The position numbers were made by a program, and so were the translations under genes. Under the pieces are notes generated by a model. It was given only the letters and a program-made list of their open reading frames with translations. It did not search any database and was not told the DNA's origin. From positions 1 through 64,000 of the forward strand of contig CAJTNO010000005.1 of NCBI GenBank assembly GCA_910577815.1: a DNA stretch of 64,000 nucleotides, given 5' to 3'. Of this stretch, positions 41,793 to 50,534 are shown in pieces. Every line of letters starts with the position of its first letter. The first letter of the stretch is position 1. The DNA comes from an uncultured Christensenella sp. (GTDB taxonomy: Bacteria > Bacillota > Clostridia > Christensenellales > CAG-917).

Positions 41793-43418
41793 TTAATAGT
41801 CCATTCCGCCCATTCCGGGAGCGGGCATTGCGGGAGCAGGCTCCTTGACGTCCGTCACAAGGCTCTCGGTGGTAAGCAACGTGCTTGCCACGGATACGGC
41901 GTTCTGAAGCGCGCTTCTCGTAACCTTTGTGGGGTCCAGAATACCCGCCTTAACCATATCGCAGTAGACCTCCTTAGACGCGTCAAAGCCGTAATTCGGT
42001 CTGTTGGCGCGGATAATCGTATGCGCTACTATTCCTCCGTCGATGCCTGCGTTTGCGGCTATCTGTCTTACGGGAGCTTCCAGTGCGCGAAGCACGATAG
42101 CCGCACCTGTGCGCTCATCACCGTCAAGCTTCGCGCAAGCCTTTTTCACTGCGGGAATTATGGACAGGAGCGCAGTTCCGCCACCGGGAACGATGCCCTC
42201 CTCCACCGCCGCGCGGGTTGCGTTCAGCGCGTCCTCTATACGCAGTTTTTTCTCTTTCATCTCAACCTCGGTCGCCGCGCCTACCCCGATAACGGCTACG
42301 CCGCCCGCAAGCTTTGCCACGCGCTCCTGAAGCTTCTCTCTGTCGTAGTCGGACGTCGTTTCAAGCATTTGCGAGCGTATGGACGCAACTCTTGCGTTTA
42401 TCTCGTCAGTATCGCCCGCGCCGCCTACGATTGTGGTGTTGTCCTTGTCGACCTTTACGGATTTCGCTCTGCCGAGCATACTCAAATCCACGTCCTTAAG
42501 CTCGTAGCCGAGGTCGCTTGAAATATAAGTTCCCCCGGTTAGAATAGCGATATCCTCCAGATACGCCTTTCTTCTGTCGCCGAAGCCGGGAGCCTTTACC
42601 GCTACGCAGTTAAATACGCCCTTAAGCTTGTTTACTATAATAGTAGTAAGCGCCTCGCCCTCGATGTCGTCAGAGATAATCAACAGCTTCAAGCCGTTTT
42701 TAAGCACCTGCTCGAGTACCGGCAGAATCTCCTGCACGTTGCTGATTTTTTTATCCGTTATAAGAATTACGGGATTGTCAAGCTCGGCGGTCATCTTGTC
42801 TGTATTGGTAACAAGATAGGGAGATACGTAGCCTCTGTCAAACTGCATACCCTCGACTACGCTGAGCTCGGTAGTCATAGCCTTGCCCTCCTCTATGGTT
42901 ATAACGCCGTCCTTGCCGACTTTTTCCATAGCGTCCGAGATGAGCTGTCCTACGCTGTCGTCGCCTGCCGATATGGACGCGACCTGCGCGATAGCGGTCT
43001 TGTCCTCTACGTCCTTGCTTATTCTCTTAAGCTCCTCTACGGCTTTATCCGCCGCAAACATAATGCCGCGCTTGAGCACCATAGGATTGGCGCCTGCCGC
43101 AACGTTCTTCAAGCCTTCCTTTACCACAGCCTGAGCAAGCACGCTTGCCGTCGTGGTTCCGTCGCCGGCTATGTCGTTGGTCTTTGTGGCAACCTCGCGG
43201 ATAATCTGCGCGCCCATATTTTCAAACGGGTCCTCGAGCACTATATCCTTTGCGATAGTTACGCCGTCGTTTGTTACGAGCGGAGAGCCGTACGACCTGT
43301 CAAGCACTACGTTTCTGCCCTTGGGACCGAGTGTGATTTTAACTGTATTTGCCAATGCGTCAACGCCTGCCTCAAGAGCCCTTCTCGCGTCGTCGCCGTA
43401 TTTGAATTGCTTTGCCAT
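41793..43418 (-). CDS. groEL: Chaperonin GroEL
   Basis: 541 residues. ATP-driven folding chamber. Motifs: LGPKGRNVVLDRSYGSP in parts, NDGVTIAKDI, the GDGTTTASVLAQ nucleotide loop, GFGDRRKAYLEDIAILTGG in parts, and AVEEGIVPGGGTALL. The tail is a short GMGGMDY, not the long GGM repeat. Follows groES by 18 bases under a shared CIRCE-controlled promoter. Confidence 0.98.
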   Translation of the reverse strand: MAKQFKYGDDARRALEAGVDALANTVKITLGPKGRNVVLDRSYGSPLVTNDGVTIAKDIVLEDPFENMGAQIIREVATKTNDIAGDGTTTASVLAQAVVKEGLKNVAAGANPMVLKRGIMFAADKAVEELKRISKDVEDKTAIAQVASISAGDDSVGQLISDAMEKVGKDGVITIEEGKAMTTELSVVEGMQFDRGYVSPYLVTNTDKMTAELDNPVILITDKKISNVQEILPVLEQVLKNGLKLLIISDDIEGEALTTIIVNKLKGVFNCVAVKAPGFGDRRKAYLEDIAILTGGTYISSDLGYELKDVDLSMLGRAKSVKVDKDNTTIVGGAGDTDEINARVASIRSQMLETTSDYDREKLQERVAKLAGGVAVIGVGAATEVEMKEKKLRIEDALNATRAAVEEGIVPGGGTALLSIIPAVKKACAKLDGDERTGAAIVLRALEAPVRQIAANAGIDGGIVAHTIIRANRPNYGFDASKEVYCDMVKAGILDPTKVTRSALQNAVSVASTLLTTESLVTDVKEPAPAMPAPGMGGMDY

Positions 43419-43436
43419 AATGTAATGCCTCCTGAA

Positions 43437-43721
43437 TTATTCGATTATAGCGAGGATGTCGGACTGTCTTACGATTACCACTTCTTCGCCGTCGATTTTA
43501 AACTCGCTGCCCGCGTACTTGCTGTAAAGCACCGTATCGCCGACCTTGACCTGCATAGCCACGTCCTTGCCGTCCACCGCGCCTCCGGGACCTACCGCCA
43601 CAACCGTGGCGAGCTGGGGTTTTTCCTTGGCGGCACCCGGTAAAACGATACCGCTTGCCGTCTTTTCGTTTGTTTCGATAGCCTTGATGACCACTTTGTC
43701 AAACAACGGTTTGATTGCCAT
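43437..43721 (-). CDS. groES: Co-chaperonin GroES
   Basis: 94 residues. Heptameric lid of GroEL. PLFDKVVIKAIETNEKTASGIVLPGAAKEKP includes the mobile loop (TASGIVLPG), and VGDTVLYSKYAGSEFKIDGEE is the conserved beta region. First gene of the heat-shock operon, with promoter and CIRCE immediately upstream. Confidence 0.97.
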   Translation of the reverse strand: MAIKPLFDKVVIKAIETNEKTASGIVLPGAAKEKPQLATVVAVGPGGAVDGKDVAMQVKVGDTVLYSKYAGSEFKIDGEEVVIVRQSDILAIIE

Positions 43722-43752
43722 ATATTGCCTCCGAATTTAGTATTTCTTTATT

Positions 43753-43779
43753 TTAGCACTCTACGCGCTTGATTGCTAA
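43753..43779 (-). promoter_or_regulatory. CIRCE operator of groES-groEL
   Basis: TTAGCACTC (43753-43761), 9-base spacer, GATTGCTAA (43771-43779): the HrcA-binding CIRCE with one mismatch (GATTGCTAA for GAGTGCTAA). It lies just downstream of the promoter. Confidence 0.93.
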
Positions 43780-43780
43780 C

Positions 43781-43809
43781 AGTTTATAACAACGGTTGCC
43801 AGATGTCAA
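43781..43809 (-). promoter_or_regulatory. Promoter of groES-groEL
   Basis: Minus strand TTGACA (43809-43804), 17-base spacer, TAAACT (43786-43781), directly followed by the CIRCE. Confidence 0.65.
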
Positions 43810-43861
43810 CGGATTATGCAATGTTTTTTTGAAAAATTTGGAAACAAATTAAAAAGGCTTG

Positions 43862-43890
43862 TTGAATAATATATAAAAATGTGATAATAT
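43862..43890 (+). promoter_or_regulatory. Promoter of the dCMP deaminase gene
   Basis: TTGAAT (43862-43867), 17-base spacer, TAATAT (43885-43890), 43 bases upstream of the start. Confidence 0.55.
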
Positions 43891-43933
43891 CGTAAGGAAA
43901 TCAAAAGCGAGCGTAAAAACGCAAAGAGGCATT

Positions 43934-44383
43934 ATGGATAAATGGGATAAGAGATTTATGGATATGGCGCAGTTTGTTTCCACCTGGACGAGCTGTGCGC
44001 GCGAAGGCAGAGCGATAGGCGCAGTTATAGTAAAGGACAAGCGCATCCTGACTACGGGCTACAACGGCGCGCCTTCGGGAATAACCACCTGCCGCGAAAA
44101 GGGCTACTGTATGCGCGATAAGCTTAACATAAAGAGCGGCACTTGCGCCGAGAGATGCTACGCCGTGCACGCGGAGCAGAACGCAATCTGTCAGGCGGCG
44201 AAGCTCGGAGTATCGGTAGAAGGCGCAACGCTTTACTGCACTCATCAGCCCTGCACGATATGCACAAGGCTTATTATAAACAGCGGAATAACCAGAGTAG
44301 TATACAAATTCCCCTATCCCGACGAATTTTCTATGCAGCTGTTTGCGGAGGCAGGCATAAAGGTAGAACAATTTGCGGACTGA
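43934..44383 (+). CDS. dCMP deaminase (ComEB-type)
   Basis: 149 residues. Zinc cytidine/deoxycytidylate deaminase: the catalytic HAE is in AVHAEQNAICQ and the two zinc cysteines in HQPCTICTRLI. An N-terminal FMDMAQFVSTWTSCAREGRAIGAVIVK in parts and a CxxxxC-rich insertion (CREKGYCMRDK, CAERC) are typical of the dCMP deaminase subgroup. It makes dUMP for thymidylate synthesis. Divergent from groES; closed by a hairpin terminator. Confidence 0.9.
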   Translation: MDKWDKRFMDMAQFVSTWTSCAREGRAIGAVIVKDKRILTTGYNGAPSGITTCREKGYCMRDKLNIKSGTCAERCYAVHAEQNAICQAAKLGVSVEGATLYCTHQPCTICTRLIINSGITRVVYKFPYPDEFSMQLFAEAGIKVEQFAD

Positions 44384-44402
44384 CGTCATTAAAGCAACTC
44401 TA

Positions 44403-44428
44403 AACGCCCTTCGGAAAGCAAGGGCGTT
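44403..44428 (+). terminator. Terminator of the dCMP deaminase gene
   Basis: AACGCCCT (44403-44410) pairs with AGGGCGTT (44421-44428), 10-base loop, then TT and ATTA. Confidence 0.75.
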
Positions 44429-44524
44429 TTATTATGTAAATTATATTATTTAATAACTTAAGTAATAAACAAAGTTTCGTTTTAAAATTTCCAAATTTTG
44501 TCGAAAAAACATTTATTCAAATGA

Positions 44525-44554
44525 TTGACACGCGTGTACGTACGCGTATATAAT
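44525..44554 (+). promoter_or_regulatory. Consensus promoter of the regulator/pot region
   Basis: Perfect -35 TTGACA (44525-44530) and perfect -10 TATAAT (44549-44554) with an 18-base spacer. The spacer carries two ACGCGT boxes (the first overlapping the -35 end), a likely operator. Such a strong promoter would need tight repression. Confidence 0.85.
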
Positions 44555-44573
44555 GCAGTCACTTAATAATCGA

Positions 44574-44596
44574 GTTTAGTTTTACTAAACTTTTTG
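44574..44596 (+). terminator. Leader hairpin, possible attenuator
   Basis: AGTTTAGT (44574-44581) and ACTAAACT (44585-44592) close a 3-base loop and are followed by TTT. It lies about 12 bases after the predicted start of transcription; later CTAAAC and GTTTAG copies (near 44639 and 44654) could pair with it alternatively. Confidence 0.4.
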
Positions 44597-44699
44597 ATTA
44601 AAATAGCAAAACACATTAAACTGTTCGTCAGTTTTGCCTAAACCGACTTAAAAGTTTAGACAAGGTAAACAAAAAACACAGTACGTGTTTGAGGTGAAT

Positions 44700-45233
44700 A
44701 TGGAACTCGGTATCAAAATTAAACGACTCAGACTGCGCAACAATCTGACGCAGGAGGAGCTTGCGGACAGATGCGAGCTTACAAAGGGATACATATCTCA
44801 GCTTGAAAACGAGCTTACCTCCCCGTCCATTGCAACGCTCGAGGACATACTCAACGCGCTCGGCACTACTCCCGCCGAGTTTTTCAGCGACGAAAAGGAC
44901 GAGAAAATCGTTTTCACAGACGCCGATTTTATAGAGAAGCTTGCCGACGGACACAAAATCGAATGGCTTGTGCCCAACGCGCAGAAAAACGAAATGGAGC
45001 CTATACGCGTAACGCTCGAGCCGCACTCCATACTTCAGGAGGACGTCCCCCACGAGGGCGACGAATTCGGCTATGTGCTTAAAGGCTCTGTTTGGCTGCA
45101 TCTCGGAAAGTCTGCCTACTCCGTAAAAAAGGGCGAAGCGTTTTATTTTTCCTCGAGCAAGGTACACCGCATAGAAAACCGCACCGCAGAGAAAGCGGTG
45201 ATACTGTGGATTGCCTCGCCTCCGACGTTCTGA
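44700..45233 (+). CDS. XRE-cupin transcription regulator (PuuR-like)
   Basis: 177 residues from the ATG at 44700 with GAGGTG upstream. N-terminal helix-turn-helix (about 5-60: LRNNLTQEELADRCELTKGYISQLE in parts) and C-terminal cupin (about 105-172: HEGDEFGYVLKGSVWLHLG, KKGEAFYFSSSKVHRIEN in parts). This pattern is common in regulators of polyamine and amino-acid genes. It is the gene immediately before potABCD, so it probably senses a polyamine-related ligand and controls the operon and itself; that link is inferred from position. Confidence 0.88.
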   Translation: MELGIKIKRLRLRNNLTQEELADRCELTKGYISQLENELTSPSIATLEDILNALGTTPAEFFSDEKDEKIVFTDADFIEKLADGHKIEWLVPNAQKNEMEPIRVTLEPHSILQEDVPHEGDEFGYVLKGSVWLHLGKSAYSVKKGEAFYFSSSKVHRIENRTAEKAVILWIASPPTF

Positions 45234-45351
45234 GCATTAAAGCAACTTTATTGCATTCCGCACAAGTCTTAGATACGCAGTGCTTTACAACAAAATAAAT
45301 CAGGAATTCCTTCCTGAAATATATAAAAATCAACTAACCTAAAGAGGATAT

Positions 45352-46956
45352 GTGCCGACTATGAAAAACAGCAATTCCGTTGACAACATTATCGAAATGA
45401 AAAACGTCTATAAGACGTACGACGATAAGACCGTAGTAAAAAATGCGAGCCTTAACATCAAGCGCGGAGAATTTGTAACGCTACTCGGACCGAGCGGCTG
45501 CGGCAAAACAACTACGCTTAGAATGATAGCGGGCTTTGAAATGCCTACGAGCGGACAAATCATATTTGACGGGGAGGACATTACAAACCTCCCTCCCCAC
45601 TTAAGGCAGGTAAACACGGTATTTCAGAAATACGCGCTTTTCCCGCATCTCAACGTATTTAACAACATAGCGTTCGGTTTGAAGCTTAAAACCATACCTA
45701 ACGGCACAAAGACCAACCGCAAGGGCGAAACCGTACAGCTATTCAGAAAGTATACCAAGGCGGAGATAAAGGAAAAGGTGGATAACGCGCTTAAAATGGT
45801 TGACCTTGAGGACTACGGACACCGTAACGTATCCTCGCTGTCGGGAGGACAGCAGCAGAGAGTAGCCATAGCGCGCGCGCTTGTAAACGAGCCTAAGGTG
45901 CTTCTGCTTGACGAGCCGCTCGGCGCGCTTGACCTCAAGATGCGCAAAGATATGCAGCTTGAGCTTATGGATATGCACAAAAGACTGGGTATAACCTTTA
46001 TTTACGTCACTCACGACCAGGAGGAGGCACTTACGATGTCCGACAAAATCGTAGTAATGCGCCTTGGCGAAATTCAGCAGATAGCCACTCCCGAAAAGGT
46101 CTATGACGAGCCTGCCAACGCGTTCGTAGCGGACTTTATAGGCGAAAGCACAATTCTCTCGGGCGTAATGCTTGACGACTACAAGGTAGAGTTTTGCGAC
46201 ACCGTATTCGAGTGCGTTGACAAGGGCTTTAAAAAGAATGAGCCGATAGACGTAATCATCCGTCCCGAGGACTTGAAAATCCTTGACAAAGAGGATAAAA
46301 AATCGCTTATATCCGCAAAGATACTCTCCTCGGTATTCAAGGGCGACCACTATCAGGTTACACTGCTTGCGGGCGGCAACGAGCTTGTGGCGCACGATAC
46401 CGAATCCTATGACGTAGACGACACGGTAGGACTGTACATAAAGCCGTTTGACCTGCACATAATGCACAAAACGCGCATCATAAACGAGATAGACACCTAT
46501 ATAACGGGCGAGAACACGGTTGAGATATGCGGAGCCGATTTCGAATGCATCACCGACCTTCCCGCAGGCACGCCCGTCAAGGTACGGATTGACTTTGACG
46601 ACGTGGAAATAACCGACGACGAGGATGACGGCGTAATAGGCGCCAACATACTTTCGTCCATATACAAGGGCAGCTACTATCAGGCGATACTTTCCACGGA
46701 CGACCATTACAACTTCTTTGCAGACACCGATTACGAATGGCTTAAGGGCGACCGCGTAGGCATAAAAATCGCGCCCGAAAAGATACTTATCGAAAAGCGC
46801 GACGAGGAGCTGAAGCAGGAGGAGCGCGTAGTTATTGACGAAACCGTCGACGGCTTCGAGGAGATAGCAAATCTCGAGTCCGAAGACAACGCGGCGGGAG
46901 CTTTAAATATCGACGCCGCGATAACAGAAAACGCAAAGGAGGAAGGAGAGGAGTGA
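45352..46956 (+). CDS. potA: Spermidine/putrescine ABC transporter ATPase PotA, long form
   Basis: 534 residues from a GTG at 45352 (ATG at 45361 is the alternative; AGAGGA lies close upstream of the GTG). Walker A GPSGCGKTT (46-54), Q-loop TVFQKYALFPH, signature LSGGQQQRVAIARAL, Walker B LLLDEPLGALD, H-loop THDQEEALTMSD, all intact. An insert NGTKTNRKGETVQLF sits before the signature. The C-terminus is about 160 residues longer than usual PotA, with two TOBE-like blocks (ILSSVFKGDHYQVTL near 322 and ILSSIYKGSYYQAIL near 432) and an acidic tail. Energises import with PotB, PotC and PotD. The stop overlaps the potB start. Confidence 0.93.
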   Translation: MPTMKNSNSVDNIIEMKNVYKTYDDKTVVKNASLNIKRGEFVTLLGPSGCGKTTTLRMIAGFEMPTSGQIIFDGEDITNLPPHLRQVNTVFQKYALFPHLNVFNNIAFGLKLKTIPNGTKTNRKGETVQLFRKYTKAEIKEKVDNALKMVDLEDYGHRNVSSLSGGQQQRVAIARALVNEPKVLLLDEPLGALDLKMRKDMQLELMDMHKRLGITFIYVTHDQEEALTMSDKIVVMRLGEIQQIATPEKVYDEPANAFVADFIGESTILSGVMLDDYKVEFCDTVFECVDKGFKKNEPIDVIIRPEDLKILDKEDKKSLISAKILSSVFKGDHYQVTLLAGGNELVAHDTESYDVDDTVGLYIKPFDLHIMHKTRIINEIDTYITGENTVEICGADFECITDLPAGTPVKVRIDFDDVEITDDEDDGVIGANILSSIYKGSYYQAILSTDDHYNFFADTDYEWLKGDRVGIKIAPEKILIEKRDEELKQEERVVIDETVDGFEEIANLESEDNAAGALNIDAAITENAKEEGEE

Positions 46957-47753
46957 AAAAAATCGCACGCAAGCCCTTTCGCCTGACAAAAAAAGCGTTC
47001 AGCGTACCATATATAGCTTTTTTACTGCTGTTTGTGGTTATTCCGCTGGTACTGATTCTGGTAAACGCATTTCTTGACAACGGCAACAAGCTGACGCTTG
47101 AAAATTTCAAGGTATTTTTCACCTCGTCGTCAACGCTGACCGTGCTTGGCAACTCCCTGTTGGTCGGCGTAATAACCACCCTGCTCTGCCTTATAATCGG
47201 CTATCCCGTATCCTACATACTTTCAAAGATGAGCAGCGGCAAAATACTCGTACTGCTTTACATCATTCCGATGGGAATAAACTTCCTTATCCGCACCCTT
47301 GCGACAAAGGCGATATTCCTTGCTATGGGACTGGAGCTGGGTATGGGAACGGTAATTTTCGGAATGGTATATAACTACCTTCCGTTTATGATTATGCCTC
47401 TGCATACTACCCTGTCGGGCATCGATAAAAGCTATGCCGAGGCGGCTCAGGACCTCGGCGCGGATAAAGCCACGGTTTTCCTGAAGACGACTCTGCCGCT
47501 GTCCGTAAGCGGAATTTTAAGCGGCGTAACAATGGTGTTTATCCCCACAATATCCACCTACGCGATATCCCAACTGCTTTCCAACGGCAAGATATTTCTG
47601 TTCGGCGATTCGATACAGCTGAGCTTCGAGCAGGGTATGTACGGCGTAGGCTCAATTATGAGCATAGTTATGCTTATATTCGTACTGCTTTCAAACTTCA
47701 TTATGAATAAATTCAACCGCAGGGGCAACGCGGCAAGGAGGTCGTTATGGTAA
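46953..47753 (+). CDS. potB: Spermidine/putrescine permease PotB
   Basis: 266 residues, six transmembrane helices, starting at a GTG (46953) that overlaps the potA stop (GTGA), with AAGGAGG-like sequence upstream. The EAA loop is SYAEAAQDLGADKATVFLKTTLPLS in parts (EAAQDLGADKATVF). Membrane half of the polyamine importer with PotC; overlaps potC by seven bases. Confidence 0.93.
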   Translation: MKKIARKPFRLTKKAFSVPYIAFLLLFVVIPLVLILVNAFLDNGNKLTLENFKVFFTSSSTLTVLGNSLLVGVITTLLCLIIGYPVSYILSKMSSGKILVLLYIIPMGINFLIRTLATKAIFLAMGLELGMGTVIFGMVYNYLPFMIMPLHTTLSGIDKSYAEAAQDLGADKATVFLKTTLPLSVSGILSGVTMVFIPTISTYAISQLLSNGKIFLFGDSIQLSFEQGMYGVGSIMSIVMLIFVLLSNFIMNKFNRRGNAARRSLW

Positions 47754-48568
47754 AGCTGAAAAGCATTTTGGAAAAGTCTTATCTGTTTATAATTCTCGCG
47801 ATACTGTACGCACCTATAGTATTCCTTATAATCTACTCGTTTTCAAACAGCTCCAACTTCAATTTCAGTCAGGGCTTCAACTTTAAGGCGTACATATCCA
47901 TTTTCACCTCCGACAAATCTCCCGAGCTTTGGTCGGCGGTAGGAAATACCCTGCTTATAGCGACCGTATCGTCTATAGTGGCAACGGTTATGGGTACGTT
48001 TGCGTCGATAGGAATATTCCATCTCGGAAAGCGTATGCGCAGACTTGTGGAAAACATCAACCAGTTTCCCATAATCAACAGCGAAATCGTTATGGCTGTG
48101 TCGCTTATGGTGTTCTTTGTCACCTTCGCCTTCCCCGAGGGATATCTGCGCCTTATAATCGCGCACATAGCCTTCTGCACCCCGTACGTTGTGCTTAACG
48201 TTCTGCCCAAGCTCGAGGCAATGGACCCTAACATCTATGAAGCCGCCCTCGACCTCGGAGCAAATCCGTTTAAGGCGCTTACCAAGGTTATGTTCCCTAT
48301 AATCACTCCGGGCATAGTCGGCGGATTCGTTATGGCGTTTATAATGTCAATGGACGATTTTATTATTACCCAAATCAATAAAGGCGCGGCGACGGGAATA
48401 AACACCCTTTCCACCTACATCTACTCGGACGCCCGCGTTCAGGGACTCGAGCCGTTCTGGTATGCGATATTCAGCATTATATTCGTAGCGGTGCTTGCTC
48501 TTGTATTATCCATAAATCTTGTTAAGATAAGCAAGCAGAAGAAAAAGGAGAAGGAGGGCGCAAAATGA
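47747..48568 (+). CDS. potC: Spermidine/putrescine permease PotC
   Basis: 273 residues, six helices, EAA loop YEAALDLGANPFKALTKVMFP in two parts (YEAALDLGANPFKAL). It begins inside the end of potB and overlaps potD by four bases (ATGA), so the operon is translationally coupled. A Lys-rich tail ends it. Confidence 0.93.
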   Translation: MVKLKSILEKSYLFIILAILYAPIVFLIIYSFSNSSNFNFSQGFNFKAYISIFTSDKSPELWSAVGNTLLIATVSSIVATVMGTFASIGIFHLGKRMRRLVENINQFPIINSEIVMAVSLMVFFVTFAFPEGYLRLIIAHIAFCTPYVVLNVLPKLEAMDPNIYEAALDLGANPFKALTKVMFPIITPGIVGGFVMAFIMSMDDFIITQINKGAATGINTLSTYIYSDARVQGLEPFWYAIFSIIFVAVLALVLSINLVKISKQKKKEKEGAK

Positions 48569-50091
48569 AAAGGACCGCATTGCTCTTGATTGTCACCGCC
48601 CTGCTTGCCGCAGTGCTTCTGCCCGTTCTAACCGCCTGCAACGGCGGCGGAATAGACGGCTCGGGAGGCGACAGACTTGTAATTTACAACTGGGAGGATT
48701 ACATAGACCCGGATATGTGCGACGAGTTCGAGGCTTACTACGAGGAGATAACGGGACGCTCGCTCAGCATCACCTACACCACCTTCGACACTAACGAAAC
48801 TATGATGACAAAGGTGCTTAAGGGCGACGCCAACGTGGACCTGATATGTCCGTCGGAATACGCCATAGAAAAGCTTATGCTTGCGGGCTGTCTGAGAAAT
48901 CAAAAGGAAATCTATTTAGAAATCGCGCCGCAGCTCGAGCAGTACGGACTGACTCTCGAGGGAATGAGCAGCATAAATCCCGACGGCTACGGAAATATCG
49001 AGCCGGGCGTTATGGACGTAATAAAGCCTATGTTCGGCGACCTTGAGGACGGAAGCGGCAAAAAATACGATATGACCGATTATATGGTTCCCTACTTCTG
49101 GGGAACTCTGGGAATACTGTACAATACAAACGTCATCTCTATCGAGGAGCTCGAGCAGTACGGCTGGGGCGTGCTTTGGAACGTACAGAAAAACCCCAAG
49201 CTTGAAAACAAGATACTTATGAAGGACAGCGTGCGCGACAGCTATGCCGCCGCGGTATTCTATATGTACGAGTACGGACTGCTGCCCGAGGGCTACGAAA
49301 ACTATACCGTACAGCAGCTGATAAACTGCACCGACGACGCCGTAATAAAGAAAGCCGAGCAGGTGCTGACCGAGCAGCGCGACCACATATCCGGCTACGA
49401 GGTTGACTTCGGCAAGGACGATATGCTTAACGAAATAGTCTACGCCGACCTTGCCTGGAGCGGAGACGCGCTGTGGGCTATCGACGAAAGCGAATATTAC
49501 GAGGACACCGATACCACTCAGCTGGATTACTATGTTCCCCCGACGGCAAGCAACATATGGTATGACGGATGGGTAGTTCCCAACACCGTAAACAACAAGC
49601 TTGCGGCAATGATGTTTATCGACTATATGTGCAAGCCGATGAGCGGAATACTCAATTCTATGGAGGTCTGCTACACCTCCGCGGTCGCAAAGGACAAGCT
49701 GCTTGCGGACGAAGAAGTGTGCGATTATATAATCGAGGAATACACCGATTATTCCGACGAAAACCTTGACGAAAACGGCGATGTAATCGAGTATTTTGAC
49801 ATAAACGAATACTTCGACGACGAGCGCAGATATCCCGTTATCGGCGAAACGCTCGGAGTTATGCGCGATTTCGGAGACCGTAACGAGCCCGTAGTACAGA
49901 TGTGGCAGCGCGCAAAATCAGGCGCGGGAGTCGCGCCGTCGCTTTGGTGGTGTCTGCTTGCAATAGTGCTTGCGGTGGGAATTATGATAGGCGCATATTA
50001 TGCGGTACAGGCGTTTAAGCTGCGTCCCCGCAAGGTCAAATCAGCCCCCGACGGAGGCGACGCCGAGGACGGCGCAAAGGCACGGGAATAA
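48565..50091 (+). CDS. potD: Polyamine-binding lipoprotein PotD with C-terminal membrane helix
   Basis: 508 residues against about 350 for usual PotD. A lipoprotein signal ends in VLTAC (C25). The binding domain begins LVIYNWEDYIDPDMCDEFE, typical of PotD/PotF, with conserved FDTNETMMTKVL, VPYFWGTLGILYNT and WYDGWVVP. An insertion of about 80 acidic residues precedes the end, and a second membrane helix (about 460-484, LWWCLLAIVLAVGIMIGAYY) is followed by a charged tail. The protein would thus be tethered at both ends. Last gene of the operon, followed by a strong terminator. Confidence 0.9.
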   Translation: MKRTALLLIVTALLAAVLLPVLTACNGGGIDGSGGDRLVIYNWEDYIDPDMCDEFEAYYEEITGRSLSITYTTFDTNETMMTKVLKGDANVDLICPSEYAIEKLMLAGCLRNQKEIYLEIAPQLEQYGLTLEGMSSINPDGYGNIEPGVMDVIKPMFGDLEDGSGKKYDMTDYMVPYFWGTLGILYNTNVISIEELEQYGWGVLWNVQKNPKLENKILMKDSVRDSYAAAVFYMYEYGLLPEGYENYTVQQLINCTDDAVIKKAEQVLTEQRDHISGYEVDFGKDDMLNEIVYADLAWSGDALWAIDESEYYEDTDTTQLDYYVPPTASNIWYDGWVVPNTVNNKLAAMMFIDYMCKPMSGILNSMEVCYTSAVAKDKLLADEEVCDYIIEEYTDYSDENLDENGDVIEYFDINEYFDDERRYPVIGETLGVMRDFGDRNEPVVQMWQRAKSGAGVAPSLWWCLLAIVLAVGIMIGAYYAVQAFKLRPRKVKSAPDGGDAEDGAKARE

Positions 50092-50123
50092 GAAGTGTTA
50101 TCCCCTATATTTTCAAATTGCCT

Positions 50124-50164
50124 TAGCACGATTGCATTATTATTGCAATCGTGCTATTATTATT
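50124..50164 (+). terminator. Terminator of the pot operon
   Basis: Perfect 13-bp arms (50124-50136 and 50144-50156) with a 7-base loop, followed by TTATTATT. Confidence 0.85.
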
Positions 50165-50197
50165 GATAAATAAGTAAATAAAAATAAAGAGGTATCT

Positions 50198-50491
50198 ATG
50201 ATAAACAGCGGACAGCGCGCAAAGCTGCGCTCGATGGCACAGACGTTAAACCCTATCTTTCACGTAGGTAAAAACGGAATAAACGAAAACTTTATAAGGG
50301 ATATAGACACAGCGCTCGAGCTGCACGAGCTGATTAAGCTGTCCGTACTTCGCAACAGCGACTTAAACGCAAAGGAGAGTATGGCTATACTTTGCGACGC
50401 CACAAAAGCGGAGCCCGTAACCGCAATAGGAAGCAAATTTGTGATTTATCGCCGCAGCAAGCGCGACGACGTGGAGCATATAGAGCTCTGA
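50198..50491 (+). CDS. yhbY: RNA-binding protein YhbY (CRM domain)
   Basis: 97 residues. Single CRM domain: QRAKLRSMAQTLNPIFHVGKNGIN in parts (HVGKNGI is the GxxG-type loop), then ELIKLSVL and AIGSKFVIYRRSK. Associated with pre-50S ribosomal subunits. Preceded by AAAGAGG. Confidence 0.93.
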   Translation: MINSGQRAKLRSMAQTLNPIFHVGKNGINENFIRDIDTALELHELIKLSVLRNSDLNAKESMAILCDATKAEPVTAIGSKFVIYRRSKRDDVEHIEL

Positions 50492-50534
50492 GGAATTTAA
50501 CCGTCATAATTACGCAGAGTAGGAAGGAGCGTAT

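Larger units (their letters stand above)
44384..44699. other. Gap and leader before the cupin regulator
   Basis: 316 bases without a gene: dCMP deaminase terminator (44403-44428), a near-perfect promoter (44525-44554), and a leader of about 140 bases with hairpin-forming AGTTTAGT-type repeats. Confidence 0.75.

Noticed and set aside
45739..46707. Minus-strand frame of 322 codons opposite potA
   Set aside because: Tyr/Val-rich shadow of the PotA frame.
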